A stretch of DNA of 6,096 nt. It comes from Bacillota bacterium. GTDB taxonomy: Bacteria; Bacillota; Clostridia; Tissierellales; Sedimentibacteraceae. Below, one piece after another: positions 1 to 5,219 of the stretch. The translations under genes were made by a program, and so were the position numbers. The notes beneath the pieces are model-generated. The model did not search any database. It was not told the origin of the DNA and saw nothing but the letters and a program-made list of their open reading frames with translations. The DNA lies in the NCBI GenBank assembly GCA_023416855.1, contig JAEZGU010000264.1, positions 1 through 6,096 of the forward strand, in the 5' to 3' direction. Position 1 is the stretch's first letter. Each line of letters opens with the position of its first letter.

Positions 1-207
1 CTCCCTAAGCGACGGGTCAAGGCACCATTAATTAGGGGAACCGCCCTTGCAAAGCTTTGAGCGAGGGAAGGGATCATGAAGCTACCGCGCGCTTGCCCTG
101 CACAGGGGGGCTTGTGAATGCGGGAAAGTTTAAACCCTGAGCTGCACCCGGAGAAAGTCTGATTTTGGAACTTTCGGACAGGGGTTCGACTCCCCTCGCC
201 TCCACCA
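1..207 (+). ncRNA. ssrA: tmRNA, 3' part (5' end outside window)
   Basis: This is the 3' portion of transfer-messenger RNA, which rescues stalled ribosomes by trans-translation. The sequence ends in a tRNA-like T-arm (AGGGG TTCGA CTCCCCT around 179-196) followed by GCCTCCACCA, with the CCA encoded at 205-207, as is usual for Firmicute ssrA. The G+C-rich, structured stretch upstream (about 1-175) fits the pseudoknot region that follows the tag-coding segment. The tag reading frame and the 5' tRNA-like half are not in the window, so the gene is cut by the window edge, not broken. Base composition is much richer in G+C than the genes that follow, as expected for a structural RNA. The 3' end of ssrA is a classic attachment site for integrative elements, which makes the downstream operon a candidate island cargo (inference). 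Confidence 0.93.
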
Positions 208-215
208 AGATTTTT

Positions 216-250
216 AAAACCCTTGAGTTATCAAGGGTTTTATGCTTTTT
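216..250 (+). terminator. Rho-independent terminator of ssrA
   Basis: A perfect 11-bp stem, AAAACCCTTGA (216-226) against TCAAGGGTTTT (231-241), closes a GTTA tetraloop. The stem ends in a T-run and is followed by ATGCTTTTT. It starts 9 nt after the encoded CCA, the expected place for the tmRNA terminator. The stem is nearly symmetric (A-rich left, T-rich right), so it could also act on a transcript arriving from the right, but no such gene is seen. Confidence 0.85.
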
Positions 251-259
251 AAAAGGTTC

Positions 260-277
260 TTACACGTTTTTTACACG
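260..277. repeat. Short direct repeat TTACACG x2 downstream of ssrA
   Basis: TTACACG occurs at 260-266 and again at 271-277, an 11-bp period (one helical turn). The position, about 55 nt beyond the ssrA 3' end, would suit paired recombinase or protein binding sites of an element integrated at ssrA. This is inference: the repeat is short and no integrase gene is visible here. Confidence 0.3.
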
Positions 278-306
278 ATTGAGGTTTGCACTTGAGTGAA
301 GCACTT

Positions 307-353
307 TTTAAATCCAATATCAATTTTTCCACTTCATTTGATATTTCTTTAAA
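307..353. repeat. Inverted repeat in the ssrA-operon intergenic region
   Basis: AATATCAA (316-323) and TTGATATT (338-345) form a perfect 8-bp inverted repeat around a 14-nt loop. It is flanked on both sides by TTTAAA (307-312 and 348-353), so the whole stretch is a larger imperfect dyad. It lies about 30 bp upstream of the putative -35 box of the operon. It could be an operator or a recombinase site; the AT-rich composition makes chance dyads more likely, so confidence is modest. Confidence 0.35.
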
Positions 354-383
354 CTAAAAAATGTTTGTGAATTGGGATTATTA

Positions 384-412
384 TTGAACAAATTACTAAT
401 AACGGGTATAAC
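384..412 (+). promoter_or_regulatory. Probable sigma70/SigA promoter of the restriction-modification operon
   Basis: TTGAAC (384-389) and TATAAC (407-412) are separated by exactly 17 nt and each differs from the consensus at one or two positions. Transcription would start near 418-420, giving a leader of about 60 nt before the first gene. It is the best promoter in the 271-nt noncoding stretch and the only convincing one for all four genes, which are closely spaced on one strand. Confidence 0.6.
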
Positions 413-460
413 TATATATGTAGATTGTTTCATTTAAGAACTTAAGCTAATTATATATAG
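412..460 (+). promoter_or_regulatory. Nested inverted repeats in the operon leader, possible operator or leader hairpin
   Basis: CTATATAT (412-419) and ATATATAG (453-460) are perfect inverted repeats enclosing a second dyad, TTAAG-AA-CTTAA (434-445). The structure spans the predicted transcription start and ends 8 nt before the GGAGG of the first gene. It could bind a repressor, as in many restriction-modification operons, or fold in the RNA leader. No controller-protein gene is seen in the window, and the AT-rich sequence weakens the case. Confidence 0.3.
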
Positions 461-466
461 AGCATT

Positions 467-473
467 ATGGAGG
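467..473 (+). promoter_or_regulatory. Ribosome binding site that decides the start of the first gene
   Basis: GGAGG (469-473) lies 5 nt before ATG 479. An in-frame ATG at 467 overlaps this site and has no ribosome binding site of its own, so initiation at 479 is much the better choice. Confidence 0.8.
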
Positions 474-478
474 ATAAA

Positions 479-2290
479 ATGTCTTATTTAGATAGAGCAA
501 TTAAAGATGGATATGCTTTTATTTCAGGCAATGAAGGGAATAGAAAAATCACATATGTATCTTCGGAAAATCACGTTGAGAAATATAATGATCCGGAGGA
601 ACAGGTTCGTGCTGAATTTTGGGCGGAATTAATATACAAATATGAATATCCTGCAAATAGAATTAAAATAGAAGTTGTTGTACCTGATAGACTGCCAACA
701 GATAGAGCCGATATTGTGATTTTTTATGACGATGACTGCAAACGACCATATACTGTTGTTGAATGTAAAAAAGACGGAGTAACGGATGCTGAATTCAATC
801 AAGCGATTGAACAAGGTGTAGGTAATGCAACTTGGGTAAAGCTTCGGGCCGACTATGTTGTAACTATTGCAGGTCCAACAAGACGTGTTTTAGACGTATC
901 AGATAAATATGGCGCGTTTGAACGAGAATTAAATATTCTTGCTGATTTGCCAAAATCATATGGAAAACCGCAAGAATATAGATTTTATAAAGGCGACCCA
1001 CAGAATGATATTAAAGTTATTGACAGAGATGCCTTGATGACAACTATTAAAAAATGTCATCAATCATTGTGGGGTGGGGGGCGGCTTTCACCTCCAGCTG
1101 CTTTTGGAGAACTATGCAAATTGATCTTTGTCAAAATAAGTGATGAACAAAAGCCGAGAAAAAAAGGTGAGGCCTATGAGTTTCAGATTAAAACACATGA
1201 GCCATCTTCAAAATTAGCGGACAGAATAAATAAGCTTTATGAAGAGCAGAAGAAAAAAGACCCTGAAGTGTTTACTGACTCAATTAAAGTAGATGACCGA
1301 GTGCTAAGGACAGTTGTATCACATTTAGAGAGTATTAACTTAAACAAAACAGATCTTGATGTTAAAGGCGTAGCATTTGAGAGATTTATGGATAGCTTCT
1401 TTAAAGGGGATTTTGGCCAATATTTTACGCCTCGACCGATCATTGAGTTTGCAGTAAACATGCTAAAACCTGAACATGATAAGCTCGTACTTGATACTTC
1501 ATGCGGTTCAGGTGGTTTTCTACTTTATGCTTTGAACCGTATTCGGGAAGAAGCAACTGAATACTATGATAAAGGCAGTGCTGATCATTATAAACATTGG
1601 CACGATTTTGCACAAAACAAACTATACGGGATTGAGATTAATGATGAAATAGCTCGAGTAGCTAAAATGAATATGATAGTCCATGATGATGGGCATACCA
1701 ATGTAATAAGTTTTGATGCTCTAGACAGTATTGAAAAGATGCATTCGCATAATAATGGATTCGAGAAGGATCGATTTGATTACGTATTAACAAATCCGCC
1801 TTTCGGATCAAAAGTTAATCTATCAGAAAAACCGTACCTATCAGGGTATACTCTTGGAAATACATATGGTAATAAGGGGCAAGCAAAGCCGCGAAAGAAC
1901 CAGAGTTCAGAAGTACTTTTCTTGGAAAGGATATGCGAATTCCTTATACCTGGGACAGGGAAAGCTGCTGTAGTTCTTCCGGATGGTATATTAACAAATA
2001 GCTCGTCTCAATATGTCCGCGATTTTATATTAGAAAAATATCAGCTATTTGCAGTTGTGAGTTTGCCACAAGCGGCATTTGCTCACTTCGGGGCTGGTGT
2101 AAAAGCATCAATTGTATTTTTACGTAGAAGATTTGAAAATGAAATACCAGATGATAATGAAGCAATTTTTATGGCGGCACCAGAGCTTATTGGTTATGAT
2201 GCTACAGGCAGAACAACCGAATCACAATTAGATGAAGTTGTAAAGCAATATGAACTTTTTCTAAAGGATCCAGAAAGTTTTTTTGCATAA
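479..2290 (+). CDS. Restriction-modification subunit: PD-(D/E)xK nuclease fused to N6-adenine DNA methyltransferase (BcgA/HsdM-like)
   Basis: This 603-aa protein (start at 479, chosen for its GGAGG) joins a nuclease and a DNA methyltransferase. Residues about 35-130 look like the HsdR N-terminal PD-(D/E)xK fold: E41 in a first helix, D78 in RAD, then E95-C-K97 in VVECKK, and Q108 further on. Residues about 182-310 resemble the helical HsdM N-terminal domain. Next come GQYFTP (313-318), the S-adenosylmethionine motif LDTSCGSGGF (338-347) and the catalytic TNPPF (438-442), typical of gamma-class N6-adenine methylases of Type I and IIG/IIB systems. The order nuclease-methylase with a separate specificity gene resembles BcgA of the Type IIB BcgI system (family knowledge), which cuts without a translocating HsdR; matching behaviour here is inferred. 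It is the first gene of the operon. A G6 run lies inside it (1076-1081). Its last codons form a candidate -1 frameshift site leading into the specificity gene. Confidence 0.9.
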   Translation: MSYLDRAIKDGYAFISGNEGNRKITYVSSENHVEKYNDPEEQVRAEFWAELIYKYEYPANRIKIEVVVPDRLPTDRADIVIFYDDDCKRPYTVVECKKDGVTDAEFNQAIEQGVGNATWVKLRADYVVTIAGPTRRVLDVSDKYGAFERELNILADLPKSYGKPQEYRFYKGDPQNDIKVIDRDALMTTIKKCHQSLWGGGRLSPPAAFGELCKLIFVKISDEQKPRKKGEAYEFQIKTHEPSSKLADRINKLYEEQKKKDPEVFTDSIKVDDRVLRTVVSHLESINLNKTDLDVKGVAFERFMDSFFKGDFGQYFTPRPIIEFAVNMLKPEHDKLVLDTSCGSGGFLLYALNRIREEATEYYDKGSADHYKHWHDFAQNKLYGIEINDEIARVAKMNMIVHDDGHTNVISFDALDSIEKMHSHNNGFEKDRFDYVLTNPPFGSKVNLSEKPYLSGYTLGNTYGNKGQAKPRKNQSSEVLFLERICEFLIPGTGKAAVVLPDGILTNSSSQYVRDFILEKYQLFAVVSLPQAAFAHFGAGVKASIVFLRRRFENEIPDDNEAIFMAAPELIGYDATGRTTESQLDEVVKQYELFLKDPESFFA

Positions 2291-2334
2291 CCCCCGATGC
2301 AAAAGGCCTTTGTGCCTTTGCTGTTAAACGGGGG
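2263..2334 (+). promoter_or_regulatory. Candidate programmed -1 ribosomal frameshift signal joining RM and S
   Basis: Four elements are in the canonical order. A Shine-Dalgarno-like AAAGGA (2263-2268) lies 9 nt before the heptamer T TTT TTT (2278-2284), read AGT TTT TTT in the upstream gene, which is the X XXY YYZ register. A 6-nt spacer (2285-2290) holds the zero-frame TAA stop. Then a stem-loop begins at 2291. Slippage back by one base at the two Phe codons reads TTT TTT TGC ATA ACC and continues without a stop into the specificity gene. This is the layout known for dnaX and IS elements. Transcriptional slippage on the T7 run would give the same product, and a plain frameshift mutation cannot be excluded from one sequence. 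Confidence 0.72.
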
Positions 2335-2391
2335 GATATAATTGACTCGGAAATATATTGTAATCCTATATATCCTTTTTACCTTCATAAA
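2284..2391 (+). other. HsdS N-terminal coding segment without a start codon, read in the -1 frame
   Basis: The specificity frame is open upstream from ATG 2392 back to a stop at 2251-2253, with no ATG, GTG or TTG. From the slippery site it encodes 36 residues that include FAVKRGDIIDSEIY. This matches FAIRYSELDGVIDVKRY at residues 211-227 of the same specificity protein, where the second target-recognition half begins. HsdS halves are repeats of each other, so this segment is the expected beginning of the first half. It is therefore real coding sequence that the ATG-to-stop reading misses. Confidence 0.75.
2291..2334 (+). other. GC-rich two-part stem-loop after the slippery heptamer
   Basis: The outer stem is CCCCCG (2291-2296) with CGGGGG (2329-2334), six G-C pairs. 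The inner stem is GCAAA+GGC (2299-2303 and 2305-2307, A2304 bulged) with GCC+TTTGC (2314-2321), eight pairs, closing a 6-nt loop. An asymmetric internal loop (2 nt against 7 nt) separates the stems. No T-run follows (GATATAATTG), so it does not look like a terminator. It stands out from the AT-rich surroundings, although it also encodes HsdS residues in the -1 frame. Confidence 0.75.
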
Positions 2392-3672
2392 ATGAAACAG
2401 TATAAGTCTAGCCCATACTATAAAGGAAACTTAAGCGAATATGTTTTTGTTAATCCAAGAACAGACTGTTCGAATTTATTGGATAATGAAAATGTAACTT
2501 TCATCCCAATGCCAGCTGTGGGAGAAAAAAATAACTGTGTAGAATATGAGTTAAAAGAATATAAAGAAGTTAAAAAAGGATTTACAGTATTTAAACGTGG
2601 AGATTTACTTTGGGCAAAAATCACTCCATGTATGCAAAATGGGAAGTCCTGTATTGTTGATAACATACCAACAGAAATAGGGTTTGGTTCAACAGAATTT
2701 CATGTAATAAGGCCAAAAACAAATCAAATATATATGCCGTATCTTTGGGCTATTCTTTCAAATGATGCTATATTGAAAGCTGCACAAGGCGTTTTTGGCG
2801 GTTCTGCGGGTCAACAAAGAGTACCTTCATCTTTTTTAGAAAGATTTCCCGCAGTAATACCAGAATATGATGATCAAGTAAATATGTCTAAGCATCTTGA
2901 AGATAAACTCAATCAGCTCAATGATAAACTTCAAAAGGCTGATAGAATATTGTTCGAAATGGACAAATTCGTTTCAAACGTAATTAAAGTTACTAATGAT
3001 ACAGAAGAAAACAAACTGACTTTTGCTATAAGATATTCTGAACTTGATGGAGTTATCGATGTGAAACGCTATGCTGCACAAAAAAATAAAACTCACAATC
3101 TTACTGTTTCTGATGTGTGTGATATTGTTGATGTCAAGTTCAGTGCAAAATCTTATAGGGATAGAATTATTGATTGGATTCGGATTGATGATCTTCCAAA
3201 TAATCCATGGGATATTGGAAAAGTAAGAACACAATCTGCAATTGAAGTTGAAGGTTCTTTTTTTCAAGTTCAAAAGGACGATATTTTAGTAGCAAGGCTG
3301 GGTCCAACAATTCAAAACAAGAAAATTGTTATGGTTAGAGAACTTGAGAGAGAAACAATAGCATCAGCTGAATTTTTAGTGCTAAGATGCAAAAAAGGAT
3401 ATAATCCCGAAGCTATTATGTGGATATTGAAAACGACATACTATAAAGATCTAATGTATGCACATGCAAGAGGCTCAACACCAAGCAGGTATCGTCTGAA
3501 TCGCGAGGATATGTTAACTTTGCCATTTCCTTATATAAGTGAAGAAACACAAATAATTATTGCCGATGAAGCAGTTAAAAGCAGGAATTTGGCAAAAGAA
3601 TTGAAATTTGATGCGGAACAAGAATGGGCTGATGTCAGAAAGCAATTTGAAGATGCGCTTTTGGAGGGTTAG
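2392..3672 (+). CDS. Restriction-modification specificity subunit (HsdS/BcgB-like), probably made as a -1 frameshift fusion
   Basis: From its first ATG this protein has 426 aa; its true N-terminus probably lies upstream. It recognises DNA through two target-recognition domains (TRDs). TRD1 is about 1-155 and TRD2 about 211-382, with corresponding motifs: GDLLWAKITPCMQNGK (70-85) with DDILVARLGPTIQNKK (296-311), STEFHV (100-105) with SAEFLV (325-330), and GSAGQQR (137-143) with GSTPSRY (361-367). Each TRD is followed by a conserved helix (about 160-200 and 384-420) that would form the coiled-coil spacer and methylase-docking region. Two TRDs imply a bipartite target; the sequence recognised cannot be read from this. 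There is no ribosome binding site before 2392 (the upstream bases are pyrimidine-rich), and the N-terminal motif of half 1 is encoded before that ATG. The stop at 3670-3672 is 2 nt before the next gene. Confidence 0.88.
   Translation: MKQYKSSPYYKGNLSEYVFVNPRTDCSNLLDNENVTFIPMPAVGEKNNCVEYELKEYKEVKKGFTVFKRGDLLWAKITPCMQNGKSCIVDNIPTEIGFGSTEFHVIRPKTNQIYMPYLWAILSNDAILKAAQGVFGGSAGQQRVPSSFLERFPAVIPEYDDQVNMSKHLEDKLNQLNDKLQKADRILFEMDKFVSNVIKVTNDTEENKLTFAIRYSELDGVIDVKRYAAQKNKTHNLTVSDVCDIVDVKFSAKSYRDRIIDWIRIDDLPNNPWDIGKVRTQSAIEVEGSFFQVQKDDILVARLGPTIQNKKIVMVRELERETIASAEFLVLRCKKGYNPEAIMWILKTTYYKDLMYAHARGSTPSRYRLNREDMLTLPFPYISEETQIIIADEAVKSRNLAKELKFDAEQEWADVRKQFEDALLEG
3663..3668 (+). promoter_or_regulatory. 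Ribosome binding site of the third gene
   Basis: GGAGGG lies within the last codons of the specificity gene, 6 nt before ATG 3675, across its TAG stop. The arrangement suggests translational coupling, and it contrasts with the missing site in front of the specificity gene. Confidence 0.8.
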
Positions 3673-3674
3673 AA

Positions 3675-5204
3675 ATGAGTGTGTTTATATATGGTACTAT
3701 GGAATACTGTTATAATGGGATTCCGATTATTCGTGGTTATTGCTCATATAAAACTCTAATTAAATATTCTCAACCACATCCTGCTTATCAAAGAAAGCTT
3801 AACTCAGAGCATACCAAAGAAATATGTGAATACATTTCTGGAACAGCCGGATATAAGTTTATGCCTGAGATTGTCTTATCATACGATTATTCTGGTTTAT
3901 TCAATGATACTTTTAAACGCTATCAAGAAAAGCAAAATTATGTTGAGCCTTTACAGTATTTATATAACGATCATTTCTATGGAACAATTGAATTAAAAGA
4001 TATAAAAACAAAAGTTACTTTTAGAAAAATTAAACTAAACACAGAAAAAGCTAGAATGATTAGGCTGGAATTGCCTTATATGGGTGGTTTGATAAAAAGT
4101 CCACTCCCATTTAATAGACTTGATGGCAACCATCGTTTAGATGCTTTAAAGCAATTGAAAACTACAGATTTTCAAATCCCATTTTGTATCGTGCTTCTTA
4201 GTAATATTGGAGAAGCTGGGGAACATGCAAGAGCACAAGCGGAGATGGAAATATTTCATAATATAAACTCAAAAGCTAGGCCCTTAACTCTTATTGAGCA
4301 ATACATTGGATTATTTAACTTATTCACAGTTGATGAATTAAAACGTTTTGGAAAAGCATTTAGTGTAACTCAAGCATTTTTAATAAAACACAAAAATACA
4401 TTATTTAATAATCTGAAAGTATGCTTAATTGAAAAAGAAGATCTTCTTTTAAATTGTGCACAATACTTAATTGATAGAAGTAAAAAAGAAATTTCAGAGG
4501 ATGATATAGTTAAAATCCTTAATTATTTGGAACACACCTATTTTAATGATTTTTCCGAATTAAAGAATATAAAGAATAGGTTTGCTTTAATTCCGTATGT
4601 TTATTATTGTTATATTGGAGGAATAAAGCGAAATAGTAAGCTTGATGCTTATAACATCTGGTTTATTAAGAATAAATTATATGATGTAAAAGATCTTGAC
4701 CCAGCAAGTTTAATTGATGTATTTGATCGTATTTATGAAATTCGAAAAAAGCAAATTTTTGTTGCAATGCCCTTTAAAGATGAATTGAATTTTGTATTTA
4801 CCGCTATATGCAATGTTGTTAATAAAATAAATCAAGATAATGGGCTTGAATTGCCTATGCCTATAAGAATAGATAAACAAATCGTTGGATTCTCGTATGA
4901 CATTGTAAATGAGATATTAGACAATATACAAAATGCTGGATTGCTAATAGCAGATCTGACTGAAAACAATGCAAATGTGTACTATGAGGCTGGATATGCA
5001 CAAGGTTTACTAAAGGCTAAACTAGGAAACACATCTGAAATACTATATTTAATAAGCAATCCAAATGATCCTGACAATCCTATTGATGCAGCAAAATTTG
5101 ATGTAAATCATTATAAGCTAATTACATACAAAAATGATGGCAATAGCGTAGATGCTTTGATGCAAGATCTTGAAAAAGAAATAAAAGCTTTTTATGGCAT
5201 ATAA
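3675..5204 (+). CDS. DGQHR/DndB-like domain fused to a TIR-like/nucleoside deoxyribosyltransferase-like domain
   Basis: This 509-aa protein has two parts. The N-terminal part (about 1-300) resembles the DGQHR (DndB-like) family: PAYQRKL (36-42), then RLDGNHRLDAL (148-158) with D150-GNH-R154 as the signature variant, then EIFHNINSKARPLT (192-205), matching the family's Asn-Ser turn after the signature. In Dnd systems DndB acts as a regulator; other ParB-like relatives bind or hydrolyse nucleotides. The C-terminal part (about 358-509) begins KQIFVAMPF (359-367) and contains LLIADLTENNANVYYEAGYAQGL (423-445). This is the pattern of TIR-like and nucleoside 2-deoxyribosyltransferase-like folds, with E438 in the usual catalytic Glu position. 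Such domains in defence proteins often degrade NAD or nucleotides (family knowledge). An effector or regulator role tied to the restriction operon is inference. No signal peptide or membrane segment is seen. Confidence 0.7.
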   Translation: MSVFIYGTMEYCYNGIPIIRGYCSYKTLIKYSQPHPAYQRKLNSEHTKEICEYISGTAGYKFMPEIVLSYDYSGLFNDTFKRYQEKQNYVEPLQYLYNDHFYGTIELKDIKTKVTFRKIKLNTEKARMIRLELPYMGGLIKSPLPFNRLDGNHRLDALKQLKTTDFQIPFCIVLLSNIGEAGEHARAQAEMEIFHNINSKARPLTLIEQYIGLFNLFTVDELKRFGKAFSVTQAFLIKHKNTLFNNLKVCLIEKEDLLLNCAQYLIDRSKKEISEDDIVKILNYLEHTYFNDFSELKNIKNRFALIPYVYYCYIGGIKRNSKLDAYNIWFIKNKLYDVKDLDPASLIDVFDRIYEIRKKQIFVAMPFKDELNFVFTAICNVVNKINQDNGLELPMPIRIDKQIVGFSYDIVNEILDNIQNAGLLIADLTENNANVYYEAGYAQGLLKAKLGNTSEILYLISNPNDPDNPIDAAKFDVNHYKLITYKNDGNSVDALMQDLEKEIKAFYGI

Positions 5205-5206
5205 TT

Positions 5207-5212
5207 AGGAGG
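5207..5212 (+). promoter_or_regulatory. Ribosome binding site of the fourth gene
   Basis: A perfect AGGAGG lies 7 nt before ATG 5220 in the 15-nt gap after the third gene. It fixes the start of a gene that has no stop codon in the window. Confidence 0.85.
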
Positions 5213-5219
5213 CGTTAAA

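Larger units (their letters stand above)
479..3672 (+). other. Predicted RM-S fusion protein made by -1 frameshifting (1064 aa)
   Basis: If ribosomes slip at 2278-2284, residues 1-602 of the nuclease-methylase are followed by 36 residues read from 2284-2391 and then by all 426 residues annotated as HsdS. The 1064-aa product carries nuclease, methylase and two TRDs in one chain, the order of single-chain Type IIG enzymes (family knowledge). Non-shifting ribosomes end at 2290 and make the 603-aa RM. A mixture could form complexes with more RM than S, as BcgI does with two BcgA per BcgB; this stoichiometric role is inference. Confidence 0.62.

Noticed and set aside
467..478. ATG 467 as start of the nuclease-methylase gene
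   Set aside because: It overlaps the GGAGG that serves ATG 479 and has no ribosome binding site of its own.
208..478. A small gene or integrase remnant between ssrA and the operon
   Set aside because: I see no open frame with a ribosome binding site and no recombinase motifs; only the terminator, repeats and promoter are supported.
629..814. Antisense ORFs opposite the nuclease-methylase, specificity and fourth genes (for example 629-814, 1237-1461, 2194-2388, 2418-2666, 2974-3273, 5386-5601, minus strand)
   Set aside because: All lie opposite well-supported genes, are short, and show no recognisable motifs or ribosome binding sites; they are shadows.
2291..2335. Stem-loop after the nuclease-methylase gene as a transcription terminator
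   Set aside because: It has no following T-run, lies inside HsdS-coding sequence in the -1 frame, and would cut the methylase off from its specificity gene.
2297..2341. Mini-ORF from ATG 2297 (MQKAFVPLLLNGGI) as a separate HsdS start, joined through the G6 run at 2330-2335
   Set aside because: It has no ribosome binding site and does not encode the FAVKRGDI motif that matches HsdS half 2; a G7 allele would open the frame but would lose that motif.
2342..2372. Internal promoter TTGACT ... TATATA before the specificity gene
   Set aside because: The spacing is 19 nt and the boxes lie in AT-rich coding sequence; a transcript from here would start very near an ATG without a ribosome binding site.
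2342..2395. TTG-started 17-codon leader ORF whose TGA overlaps ATG 2392, giving coupled HsdS initiation
   Set aside because: Only a G-run at 2330-2335 could act as its binding site, and the coding similarity of the other frame shows that 2392 is an internal Met. It remains the main alternative if free HsdS is found.
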